DNA of 64,000 bases, from contig JAIXOX010000007.1 of assembly GCA_027486555.1 (NCBI GenBank), positions 1 to 64,000 of the forward strand, in the 5' to 3' direction. Below the pieces are notes generated by a model, which saw nothing but the letters and a program-made list of their open reading frames with translations, ran no database searches and was not told the origin of the DNA. Made by a program: the position numbers and the translations under genes. The DNA is from Comamonadaceae bacterium (GTDB lineage Bacteria; Pseudomonadota; Gammaproteobacteria; Burkholderiales; Burkholderiaceae_C). Positions 55,472-63,659 of the stretch are shown piece after piece. The first letter of the stretch is position 1, and the number at the start of each line of letters is the position of its first letter.

Positions 55472-56451
55472 AAGTCTGTATTTACGGCGCTGGCGCCATC
55501 GGCGGCTGGATCGGGACGCACCTGGCGCAGCAAGGCTGCAGCCTGAGCGCGGTGGCGCGAGGCGCCACACTCGAAGCCCTGCAACAAAACGGCTTGGTGC
55601 TGCTGCAAGGTGACCAAGAAATTCGCACCTCTTTGGTGGCACGCGAGAACCCGGCCGATCTGGGCGTGCAAGACCTGGTGATCGTGGCCGTGAAGGCCCC
55701 CGCCATGGCTGACGTGGCCCGGCGCATCGGACCACTGATCGGCCCCCACACTGTGGTGCTCACAGCCATGAACGGCGTGCCTTGGTGGTTTTTGCAAGGC
55801 TTTGGTGGCGCCTTGTCGGGCACCACATTGCAATCGGTGGACCCGTCTGGCGTGATTGCCCAGCACATCCCAGCCAATCAGGTGATCGGCTGTGTGGTGC
55901 ACTCGAGCTGCTCGGTCGACATGCCGAGCGTGATCCGGCACCACTTTGGCAACGGTTTGATTTTGGGCGAACCCACTGGGGCAGACACACCGCGCCTGCG
56001 CGACTTGGTGGCGCTGTTGGGGCAAGCCGGTTTCAATGCCTCGGCATCGGCGCAAATCCAGAAAGACGTTTGGTACAAGCTCTGGGGCAACATGACCATC
56101 AACCCCATCAGCGCCTTCACCGGAGCCACGACCGACGTGATCCTGGACGACCCGCTGGTGCGCGGCTTTGTCTCCAGCGTCATGCTCGAAGCCAAGGCCA
56201 TTGGTGAGCGCATCGGCATCCCGATCGCGCAAACCCCCGAAGACCGCCACGCCGTCACGCGCAAGCTCGGGGCTTTTCGCACCTCGATGCTGCAAGACGT
56301 GGACGCGGGCAAGCCGGTCGAGCTCGATGCCCTCGTGGCCTCGGTGCGGGAGTTGGGCCAGCTGACCGGTGTGGCCACGCCCTTCACCGACGCCTTGCTG
56401 GGCCTGAGCCGCCTGCATGCCCGGGGTTTGGGCCTTTACCCCGCAGCTTGA
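55468..56451 (+). CDS. Ketopantoate reductase-like dehydrogenase
   Basis: A 327-residue ApbA/PanE-family NADP enzyme with GAGAIGGWIGTHLAQQG and the catalytic Lys region DVWYKLWGNMTINPISAFTG. It could be a true 2-dehydropantoate 2-reductase or act on another 2-oxo acid. It starts within the aldolase stop, so the two genes are likely functionally linked. Confidence 0.9.
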   Translation: MKVCIYGAGAIGGWIGTHLAQQGCSLSAVARGATLEALQQNGLVLLQGDQEIRTSLVARENPADLGVQDLVIVAVKAPAMADVARRIGPLIGPHTVVLTAMNGVPWWFLQGFGGALSGTTLQSVDPSGVIAQHIPANQVIGCVVHSSCSVDMPSVIRHHFGNGLILGEPTGADTPRLRDLVALLGQAGFNASASAQIQKDVWYKLWGNMTINPISAFTGATTDVILDDPLVRGFVSSVMLEAKAIGERIGIPIAQTPEDRHAVTRKLGAFRTSMLQDVDAGKPVELDALVASVRELGQLTGVATPFTDALLGLSRLHARGLGLYPAA

Positions 56452-56455
56452 AGGC

Positions 56456-57364
56456 ATGGCTTTGACCAATCCTGCGCGCTTGAGCGGTGCCGCCTTTGGC
56501 ACCTTGCTGCTGATCGCCTTCATGATGGGGGCCAACCATGTGGCTGCCCGCACGGCCTTCAACCATGGGTTGGATGTGGTCACGGCGGTGACGGTGCGCA
56601 GCGTCATCACCGCCAGCGTGGTAGCGCTGATCTTGTGGCAGCAGAAGGTGGCGTTTCGGGTTTTGCCTGCACAACGCAAATACCTGGGCGCGGTGGGCCT
56701 GCTGATTGCGGTGCAAAGCGTGTGTTTGTATTCGGCGGTGGCGCGCTTGCCTGTCGCCTTGGCATTGCTCGCCTTCAACACTTACCCTTTGACAACGGCC
56801 TTGTGGGCCAGGATTTTGTACGGCCACCGACCCGAGCGCGCCGTGCTGTGGGCCATGCCGGTGATGATGGTCGGGCTGGCCTTGGCGCTGGACGTGCTGG
56901 GCGCGGCCTCGGGCCTGGGCGCGGCGCGGCAATGGGCAGAGATCGGGGCTGGCGTGGCCTTTGCCTTGGCCGCCTCGGCCACTTTTGGCCTGGCCTTGGT
57001 GCTCACCCAACACGAGACGGTGGGCGTAGACGGACGTCTGCGCACCTTCACCACCATGGCCACCGTGGGCGTGCTGGCCGCCAGCGTGGCGCTCAAACAA
57101 GGCGGGTTTCAGTGGCCGCAGGCTGTGCCCGGCTGGTGGGGCCTGGCCATGTTGACTTTTCTGTATGGCACGGCCTTCACCATCATGTTCACCGTGTTGC
57201 CCAAGTTGGGCGTGGTGGGCAACTCGGCCATCATGAACGTGGAGCCCATCTTTGCGCTGGTGCTGGCCTGGGCGCTGCTCGGCCAAGCCATCGCCCCCAT
57301 GCAGTTGCTGGGGGCTGCCGTGGTGGTGGCCACCGTCGTGTGGCTGGGTTTGCGAAAACGCTGA
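56456..57364 (+). CDS. DMT-superfamily (EamA) transporter
   Basis: A 302-residue membrane transporter with two EamA domains and about ten helices (GTLLLIAFMMGANHVAARTAFNHG; LTFLYGTAFTIMFTVLPKLGVVGNSAIMNVEPIFALVLAWALLGQ). The substrate is unknown. It starts five bases after the ketopantoate reductase-like gene, in the same operon. Confidence 0.9.
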   Translation: MALTNPARLSGAAFGTLLLIAFMMGANHVAARTAFNHGLDVVTAVTVRSVITASVVALILWQQKVAFRVLPAQRKYLGAVGLLIAVQSVCLYSAVARLPVALALLAFNTYPLTTALWARILYGHRPERAVLWAMPVMMVGLALALDVLGAASGLGAARQWAEIGAGVAFALAASATFGLALVLTQHETVGVDGRLRTFTTMATVGVLAASVALKQGGFQWPQAVPGWWGLAMLTFLYGTAFTIMFTVLPKLGVVGNSAIMNVEPIFALVLAWALLGQAIAPMQLLGAAVVVATVVWLGLRKR

Positions 57365-57418
57365 CATGCCCGCCTTCAGCCCCTTGAACAGCTTGAAGTC
57401 ACCTTCAAAACCCGTGTT

Positions 57419-58705
57419 TCAAGGCCCGGGGTTCAGGGTTTTGGGGGCGCTGCCTGGCCGCACGCGCTTGAGCAGGAAGTAAAGCCAGGACAAGGCTGAG
57501 CAAGCTGCAAAAGTCATCAGTGCCATCTGATGGGCTGCCACAGGGTGCAAACCCATGCCCAGTCCCAAGTCCACGACCAGGCCAATGCCCCATTGCACGC
57601 AGAAGATGCCTGTCAACACGACCAAGTTGTAGGCCGACAAAGCGCGCCCAGCCAGATGAGCGGGGAATTTCAATCCAACGGCAGGCTGAATCAGGGAGAC
57701 GACAGAACTGCCCACACAAAACACAGTCAGAGCCGCAGCGACACCAGACCCCAGCGCTTGACCTGCAAGCACCAAAACCAACAAGGCAGCGAAGGTCAGC
57801 GGCATGCACCAGGTGATGAGGGTTTCCATGCGGACACCGACCTTCGCCAGCCTTGGCGTGATCAGGCCCCACATCCAGAAGCTGATCAGCATGCCCAAAT
57901 TGATCACAAACAAGCCCCCGGCCGCTTCATTGGCGTTCCACCCGGCCACTTGCGTCATCCATTGGCCCGCCCACAAAGTCTGAATGGCGACCATGCCGCC
58001 GTGGCAAAAAAAGCCGAGGGGCACCATTCGCCAAAAATAAGGGCTTTGCCAAATCAGCCGGTAACCGTCTGCCTCTTGGTTTGAAACCACAGGGACCGGG
58101 TGGGCGCGTCTGGCTGTGGGCTGCCAGCTGGGCACCAGCAACAAGACCAGCGCCATGGTGATGATCACCATGACGGCCAACAAAATAAACAAAGGACGCC
58201 AGCCCCAGACGGGCATGAGCCACTGCACGGGCAAGGTGGCCGCCAACATGCCTGTGGAGCCGGTCATGAGCATCCAGGAGTTGGCCCTCAGTTGGGTGTT
58301 TGGGTCAAACCAGCGCCGGTAAGCGGTCAGCGGCGCCATCAGGCAGGCACTGACGCCCATGCCGCACAGCACCCGGGCGGCCAGCAAACTTTGAAAGTTC
58401 TGAGCCCACGAAAAAGCCAGACAGCCCAACACCGCAAAGCTCAAAAACGCCAAGATGACCCGTTTGGGACCGTGCAAGTCCAGCCATCGGCCCAAGGGCA
58501 ATTGGGTCAGTGAAAACCCTAAAAAATACCCGCCCGCCAACAAGCCCAAATCTTGGGCACTCAGCGCAAATTCGACCGTCAGGCTGGGTGACAAAGTGGC
58601 CGTGATCGCTCGAATCAGGGACGACAGAAAGTACGCCAAGGCAAACGCCAGGAAAACGAGGATCATCCCACGCCTTGGCAAGAAAGAGGACTCGTTGGGA
58701 ATCAT
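57419..58705 (-). CDS. Major facilitator superfamily permease, paralogue of the 6959 gene
   Basis: A 428-residue permease starting MIPNESSFLPRRG at ATG 58705; the track's 49 extra residues are not conserved. It has about 12 helices. Identity with the MFS protein at 6959-8236 is obvious by eye over the whole N-terminal half (VFLAFALAYF.S.LIRAITATLSP, LLAGGYFLGFS.TQLPLGR, ARVLCGMGVSACLMAPLT.YRRWF). The substrate is unknown. It lies convergent with the DMT gene. Confidence 0.9.
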   Translation of the reverse strand: MIPNESSFLPRRGMILVFLAFALAYFLSSLIRAITATLSPSLTVEFALSAQDLGLLAGGYFLGFSLTQLPLGRWLDLHGPKRVILAFLSFAVLGCLAFSWAQNFQSLLAARVLCGMGVSACLMAPLTAYRRWFDPNTQLRANSWMLMTGSTGMLAATLPVQWLMPVWGWRPLFILLAVMVIITMALVLLLVPSWQPTARRAHPVPVVSNQEADGYRLIWQSPYFWRMVPLGFFCHGGMVAIQTLWAGQWMTQVAGWNANEAAGGLFVINLGMLISFWMWGLITPRLAKVGVRMETLITWCMPLTFAALLVLVLAGQALGSGVAAALTVFCVGSSVVSLIQPAVGLKFPAHLAGRALSAYNLVVLTGIFCVQWGIGLVVDLGLGMGLHPVAAHQMALMTFAACSALSWLYFLLKRVRPGSAPKTLNPGP

Positions 58706-59015
58706 GCCTGCGTGCCGCAGGCCAGGGTCATGGCTTGGGGGGACTGTGCATGTGGCCACGCGACAGAGTCGATCTGGCGGAGGTGGTCCACGTCTGAGGT
58801 GGCGCGCTGCGAATGTTGAGAAAGGTTTAGTGAAAAGAAAAACCTTGAGCAACGAGGATCCGGGTAGGCAATGTCAGCAAGGGTCATCCCCTGATTATCC
58901 GAGTTTGCGGATCAAAAATGACAATAAAATACTATTTCATTTTTAATAAAAATTCAAAGGTATTCTTAAATTATGTGGATAAAAAAGATAAAACCGATGT
59001 GAGATTGCGGAGGAT
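58706..59015. other. Gap between the second MFS gene and rsmI
   Basis: 310 bases without a gene. The left part encodes only the non-conserved track extension of the MFS gene. The right part is AT-rich and holds a candidate promoter for the MFS gene and an ATCCG-N6-CGGAT dyad at 58897-58912. Confidence 0.6.
58929..58957 (-). promoter_or_regulatory. Candidate promoter of the second MFS gene
   Basis: On the minus strand, TTGAAT, a 17-base spacer and TAGTAT (4/6 matches in each hexamer). It would give a 5' leader of about 220 bases before the start codon, containing the ATCCG/CGGAT dyad. Confidence 0.4.
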
Positions 59016-59930
59016 TCAGCGGTTTTTAAGCGCCAGAGCTTGTTCGTAAAGCACATTTTTGGACTCGCCGCTGATCTCGGCGGCCAGCTTGACCGCGGTC
59101 TTCAAAGGCAATTCGGGCAGCAGCAACTGCAACACCCGCAGGCCTTGACCGGTGGCGTCACTCACAGGCGTGTCGTGCAGCACCAGAACAAACTCCCCGC
59201 GCTGGCGCTCGGGCTTTTGCGCCAACCAATCGGGCAAATCGACGGCCGCCAAGGTGTGCAATTGCTCAAATTGCTTGGTCAACTCGCGCCCCACCGTGAT
59301 CGGGCGCGAACCCAAAACGCTCAGCGCCAAGGCCAGGGCTTCAATGCGGTGAGGCGCCTCCAGCAAGACCACCGCGCGTGCTTCTAGCGCCAAGTCTTGA
59401 ACGGCTTGCATGCGTTCGCCCGATTTGCTGGGCAAAAAACCCACAAAAACAAAACCCTTATCGCCCGTCATGCCCGAAGCGCTGAGTGCCGTGGTCACGC
59501 TGCTGGCCCCGGGCAAGGGCAAAACCCGAAAACCCGCTTGCCTGACGGCGGCCACCAAGCGTGCGCCAGGGTCACTGATCGCAGGCGTGCCCGCATCGCT
59601 CACATAGGCCACTCGCTCGCCCAGAGCCAAGCGGTCAATCACGCTCTGGGCCGATTGCGCCTCGTTGTGCTGGTGAACAGCCAAGAGTTGACCCGTGGGA
59701 CGCTCTAGGCCATAAGCGCGCAGCAACTGTTGGGTGTGCCGGGTGTCTTCGCAAGCCACGGCATCCACGCGCGACAGGATGTGCAAAGCGCGCAGACTGA
59801 TGTCGGCGAGGTTGCCAATCGGGGTGGCCACGACATACAGTGTGCTGGCCGGGTGGTTTTGTGACCCGGCAGCGTCGTGCGCCGCCTCCAGGGCTTTGGC
59901 AAACGAGGCAGACAAGGGAGACGGAGTCAA
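59016..59930 (-). CDS. rsmI: 16S rRNA 2'-O-methyltransferase RsmI
   Basis: A 304-residue tetrapyrrole-methylase-fold enzyme that modifies C1402 of 16S rRNA. LYVVATPIGNLADISLRALHIL and YVSDAGTPAISDPGARLV are the signature parts. The start is TTG 59930 supported by GAGGAA five bases upstream; a second TTG at 59915 is possible. It shares its first base with the divergent yraN start. Confidence 0.94.
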   Translation of the reverse strand: MTPSPLSASFAKALEAAHDAAGSQNHPASTLYVVATPIGNLADISLRALHILSRVDAVACEDTRHTQQLLRAYGLERPTGQLLAVHQHNEAQSAQSVIDRLALGERVAYVSDAGTPAISDPGARLVAAVRQAGFRVLPLPGASSVTTALSASGMTGDKGFVFVGFLPSKSGERMQAVQDLALEARAVVLLEAPHRIEALALALSVLGSRPITVGRELTKQFEQLHTLAAVDLPDWLAQKPERQRGEFVLVLHDTPVSDATGQGLRVLQLLLPELPLKTAVKLAAEISGESKNVLYEQALALKNR

Positions 59931-60319
59931 TGCAATTCCTCAAAAAAAACACGGTCAAACCCAGCACGACCAAGGCCCAAGGTGATGCGGGCGAAGACGA
60001 GGCGATGGCGTTTTTGCAAGCGCAGGGATTGCGCTTGCTGCAGCGCAATTATCGGACGCCCGGGCGAGGTGGGGGTGAAATCGACCTGATCATGCAAAGC
60101 GCTGATGGCACCGTGGTGTTTGTGGAGGTGCGCAAGCGCAGTCGCAGCGATTTTGGAGGAGCAGCGGCGACCATCGGTGTGAGAAAGCAGCGGCGCATTG
60201 TGTTTGCAGCTCAGCATTACCTTCTGAGTTGGCGACGCTTGCCCCCGGCACGCTTTGATGTGGTCACTCTGGACGGCGATGGCCCCCAGTGGTTGCAAGC
60301 GGCTTTTGATGCCAGTTGA
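59930..60319 (+). CDS. yraN: UPF0102/YraN family protein
   Basis: A 129-residue protein with the endonuclease-like fold of UPF0102: GDAGEDEAMAFLQAQGLRLLQRNYRTPGRGGGEIDLIM, VFVEVRKRS and FDVVTLDG. The catalytic-type EIDL...EVR is kept. Biological role is uncertain, perhaps in DNA uptake or repair. ATG 59930 has GGAG just upstream. It is followed by a SIS protein and a BON lipoprotein, as in E. coli yraN-diaA-yraP. Confidence 0.9.
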   Translation: MQFLKKNTVKPSTTKAQGDAGEDEAMAFLQAQGLRLLQRNYRTPGRGGGEIDLIMQSADGTVVFVEVRKRSRSDFGGAAATIGVRKQRRIVFAAQHYLLSWRRLPPARFDVVTLDGDGPQWLQAAFDAS

Positions 60320-60396
60320 GGCCCACGATGTGAAGGGGCGCACACCGCGTGAGGGCATGCCAGAGTTTGGCGTCGCAGGCGGTTATCATCGCGGCC

Positions 60397-60981
60397 ATGT
60401 TAGACCTGCGCATTCAACAGCATTTCATCGACAGTGCCGACCTGCATTACCAGGTGGCGCAAGGCTTGGCCAAACCGGTGGACGCAGCCGTTCAAGCGGT
60501 ACTCGCTTGTGTGACGGGTGGGGGCAAAGTCCTGACTGCTGGCATGGGGCCTTCTGCAGGCTTGGCGCAGTATTTGGCCAGTTTGCTGGTGGGGGGCTTT
60601 GAGCGTGAGCGGCCAGGCTTGTCAGCGCTGGCCTTGTCAGCCGATGCCATGATGGCCACACTGTGGTCCGATGCCCAAGGCTTGGCCAGTCAGGTGCGTG
60701 CTTTGGGCCACACCGGCGATGTCTTGTTTTTGATCAGCGCCCACGGGGAGGAGCCCCTGTTGGTTCAGGCTGTCCCTGCAGCGCACGAGCGAGAAATGAG
60801 TGTTGTGGCGTTGACGGGTCACCAAGGGGGCGTGTTGGCGCGTCAACTGCGTGAAACGGATGTGCATGTGTGTGTGCCCCACGAGCGTGTGGCACGCATT
60901 CGGGAAGTGCAGCATTTGGTGCTGCATTGTCTGTGTGATGGAATTGACACCCAGTTGTTGGGTGAACAGGAGCCTCTTTAA
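60397..60981 (+). CDS. SIS-domain protein (DiaA/GmhA-like)
   Basis: A 194-residue phosphosugar-isomerase fold protein. GGKVLTAGMGPSAGLAQYLASLLVGGFERERPGL and SALALSADAMMATLW, then GDVLFLISAHGEEPLLVQAV, match DiaA/GmhA. In E. coli the gene in this position is DiaA, which binds DnaA to promote initiation. The GNGGSA motif of GmhA is altered here (GMGPSA). Start ATG 60397. Confidence 0.85.
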   Translation: MLDLRIQQHFIDSADLHYQVAQGLAKPVDAAVQAVLACVTGGGKVLTAGMGPSAGLAQYLASLLVGGFERERPGLSALALSADAMMATLWSDAQGLASQVRALGHTGDVLFLISAHGEEPLLVQAVPAAHEREMSVVALTGHQGGVLARQLRETDVHVCVPHERVARIREVQHLVLHCLCDGIDTQLLGEQEPL

Positions 60982-61602
60982 ATGAAACACAATCTTCAGT
61001 CCCTGGTGCTTTCGGGTGCCGTTTTGACCGCTGTCCTGTCCAGTTTGAGCGCCTGTGCCCCCTTGATCGTTGGCGGAGCGCTGATGACAGGGGTGGTGGC
61101 CACAGACCGTCGCACGACGGGCACGCAGGTTGAGGATGAAAGCATCGAAATCAAGGTGGCCAGCGCGGTGCGTCAAAACTTGGGTGAGCGAGTGAACCTG
61201 ACGGTGACCAGCTTCAACCGCAAAGTGCTGCTCACCGGGGAGGCGCGCTCAGCGGCGGACAAAGAGCGTGCGGAAAAATTGGCGGAAAGCCAGGAAAACA
61301 CCCAGTCGGTGATCAACGAATTGGCCGTGATGCCCGACTCTACACTGACGCAATCGTCCAAAGACCTGGTCATCACTGGCCAAACCAAAGCGGCTTTTGT
61401 GGATGCCAAAGATTTGCAGGTCAATGCCTTCAAGGTGGTCACACGGCGTGGTGTGGTCTATTTGATGGGGCGTGTGACGGCACGGGAAGCCAAGCGGGCC
61501 ACCGACATTGCCCGAAGCATCGGGGGCGTGACCAAGGTGGTGCGTGTGTTTGAAGAAATTTCTGAGCAAGAACTTCAGCGCCTGAGCCGTCCAACCCGTT
61601 GA
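60982..61602 (+). CDS. BON-domain lipoprotein (DolP-like)
   Basis: A 206-residue outer-membrane lipoprotein: signal and lipobox SLSAC (Cys25), then two BON domains (IEIKVASAVRQNLGERVNLTVTSFNRKVLLTGEA; FKVVTRRGVVYLMGRVTAREAKRATDIARSIGGV). It corresponds to DolP (YraP), which supports outer-membrane integrity and BamA. It begins directly after the SIS gene stop codon. Confidence 0.9.
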   Translation: MKHNLQSLVLSGAVLTAVLSSLSACAPLIVGGALMTGVVATDRRTTGTQVEDESIEIKVASAVRQNLGERVNLTVTSFNRKVLLTGEARSAADKERAEKLAESQENTQSVINELAVMPDSTLTQSSKDLVITGQTKAAFVDAKDLQVNAFKVVTRRGVVYLMGRVTAREAKRATDIARSIGGVTKVVRVFEEISEQELQRLSRPTR

Positions 61603-61682
61603 ACCTGTCACACATCAGCCCAAGGCGCGTCAGCATCAACCCCACAAGCGGCTGAGCCGGTTGAGGTTGAGCCGGGACAAGC

Positions 61683-62588
61683 TCAGCGCAAACGGCGAAT
61701 CAGGCTGGAAGTGTCCCAACGGCCACCGCCCATTTTTTGCACATCGGCGTAAAACTGGTCTACAAGGGCCGTGACAGGCAAGAGCGCACCGTTGCGCTTG
61801 GCTTCGTCCAAGACCAAGCCCAAGTCCTTACGCATCCAATCCACGGCAAAGCCAAATTCAAACTTGTCGTCGGCCATGGTTTTGCCGCGGTTGTCCATTT
61901 GCCAGCTCTGCGCTGCGCCCTTGCCGATCACGTCCAGCACCTGGTGCATGTCGAGCCCGGCTTGCTGACCGAACGCAATGGCTTCAGACAAGCCTTGAAC
62001 CATACCTGCGATGCAAATCTGATTGACCATTTTGGCCAACTGACCCGCACCCGATGCACCCAGCAAGGTGAAGGCGCGCGAAAACGCCATGGCCGCAGGC
62101 TTCACGTCGTCAAAAGCGGCCACGTCGCCACCACACATCACAGTCAGCATGCCGTTTTGGGCACCGGCTTGACCGCCTGAGACAGGCGCATCCACAAAAT
62201 GCAGGCCCAGCTGTTGGGCTTGGGCATACAGCTCGCGGGCCACTTCGGCAGACGCTGTGGTGTGGTCCACAAAAATCGCGCCTGGCTTCATGCCCGCAAA
62301 AGCGCCATCGGCACCCAGCACCACACTGCGCAAATCGGCGTCATTGCCCACGCAGGCAAACACGATGTCGGCACCGGCAACCGCTTCACGCGGTGTGGGG
62401 GCGCTGGCGTTGCCGGGGCACTCGGCCACCCAGGCTTCGGCCTTGGCGGCGCTGCGGTTGTAAACGGTGACGTGGTGACCGGCGCGGGCCAGGTGGCCCG
62501 CCATGGGGTAACCCATGACGCCCAGGCCCAAAAAGGCCACTTTCCGGGCGGGGGTGGATTCGTAGGTTTTGGCTGCAATTTGGCTCAT
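61683..62588 (-). CDS. 3-hydroxyisobutyrate dehydrogenase family enzyme
   Basis: A 301-residue beta-hydroxyacid dehydrogenase: FLGLGVMGYPMAGHLARAGHHVTVYNRS (NAD(P) site), DAPVSGGQAGAQNG (substrate loop) and GQLAKMVNQICIAGM with the catalytic Lys. It may reduce tartronate semialdehyde or oxidise 3-hydroxyisobutyrate; the substrate is unknown. It is divergent from yggS. Confidence 0.92.
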   Translation of the reverse strand: MSQIAAKTYESTPARKVAFLGLGVMGYPMAGHLARAGHHVTVYNRSAAKAEAWVAECPGNASAPTPREAVAGADIVFACVGNDADLRSVVLGADGAFAGMKPGAIFVDHTTASAEVARELYAQAQQLGLHFVDAPVSGGQAGAQNGMLTVMCGGDVAAFDDVKPAAMAFSRAFTLLGASGAGQLAKMVNQICIAGMVQGLSEAIAFGQQAGLDMHQVLDVIGKGAAQSWQMDNRGKTMADDKFEFGFAVDWMRKDLGLVLDEAKRNGALLPVTALVDQFYADVQKMGGGRWDTSSLIRRLR

Positions 62589-62732
62589 GTTTGTCTCGCT
62601 GGAGGTCGTTGAAAGGGACTAATTTAGCAGTCTGGCAGTGAACCGGTTCATGCCGGGTGCTTTTATCTGCCGGATTGGCGACAGTTGGACGCGCCTCAAA
62701 AAGGCTTGTTCGGGGTTTGGTACGCTCAGGCC

Positions 62733-63416
62733 ATGAACACCACCATTGCAGAAAACCTGTCGCGTGTCCGGGCGCAAATTGAAGCTGCTTGCCAATCGGC
62801 TGGCCGCCCGACACACAGCGTGTCTTTGCTGGCCGTCTCCAAAACCTGGGGCCCTGAGGCGGTGCGCGCAGCCCATGCTGGGGGTCAAACCGCTTTTGGC
62901 GAAAACTACATCCAGGAGGCGGTGGACAAGGTCATGGCCCTGCGTGATTTGCCGCTGGTGTGGCACTGTATCGGCCCCATCCAGAGCAACAAGACACGTT
63001 TGGTGGCTGAACACTTTGACTGGGTGCACAGCGTGGACCGCCTCAAAATCGCCCAGCGCTTGTCCGAGCAGCGCCCGGCCCATTTGCCGCCCTTGCAGGT
63101 GTGCATTCAGGTGAATGTAGACGGCGGCGAGACCAAATCTGGCGTGAGCCCGCAAGCGCTGCCCGAACTGGCGCAGGCGGTGGCCGATATGCCGCGCCTG
63201 CACTTGCGCGGCCTCATGACGATTCCTGAACCTGCCGAGACCGACGCACAAATGCGGGCTGTGCATGCCCAAGCCAAAGCCTTGTTCGAATCCTTGCGCC
63301 AGCAGGGCTTGCAGCTGGACACCTTGTCGATGGGCATGAGCTCAGACATGGCAGCGGCCATCGCCGAAGGCAGCACGATGGTGAGGGTGGGTACGGCGAT
63401 TTTTGGCAAACGCTGA
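62733..63416 (+). CDS. PLP homeostasis protein (YggS/PLPBP)
   Basis: A 227-residue TIM-barrel pyridoxal-phosphate-binding protein with PLP Lys37 (LLAVSKTWG), FGENYIQEAVDK, HCIGPIQSNKTR and the ending SMGMSSDMAAAIAEGSTMVRVGTAIFG. It buffers PLP. Start ATG 62733 (MNTTIAENLSRVRAQIEAAC). Confidence 0.95.
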   Translation: MNTTIAENLSRVRAQIEAACQSAGRPTHSVSLLAVSKTWGPEAVRAAHAGGQTAFGENYIQEAVDKVMALRDLPLVWHCIGPIQSNKTRLVAEHFDWVHSVDRLKIAQRLSEQRPAHLPPLQVCIQVNVDGGETKSGVSPQALPELAQAVADMPRLHLRGLMTIPEPAETDAQMRAVHAQAKALFESLRQQGLQLDTLSMGMSSDMAAAIAEGSTMVRVGTAIFGKR

Positions 63417-63443
63417 AGCCGCTAGGCAACCGATCGCAGACCA

Positions 63444-63650
63444 CGCACCATCGCCCCGAGGGCGGGGCTCCCACAAAGAGGTGATCCCCGTTCCTTGCAG
63501 GAGCGACGCCCTCGTCGCGATGAGCCTGTGCAGACCACAACCCATCGCCCCAAGGACAGCTCCCACAAAGCGGTGATCCCCGTTTCTTGTAGGAGCGACG
63601 CCCTCGTCGCGATGAGCCTGTGAAGACCACGAACCATCGCCCAAGGCCTT
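63444..63650. repeat. Tandem cluster of family A REP-like units
   Basis: Two near-identical units with period 92 bases (GCAGGAGCGACGCCCTCGTC at 63497 and GTAGGAGCGACG at 63589), plus flanking partial units (CACCATCGCCCC...GGCTCCCAC). Downstream of yggS, between convergent genes. Confidence 0.8.
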
Positions 63651-63659
63651 GGCGCAGGA

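Noticed and set aside
63444-63650. CRISPR array
   Set aside because: Only two full units with a 92-base period, internal palindromes across the whole unit and no unique spacers or cas genes. This is a REP cluster.
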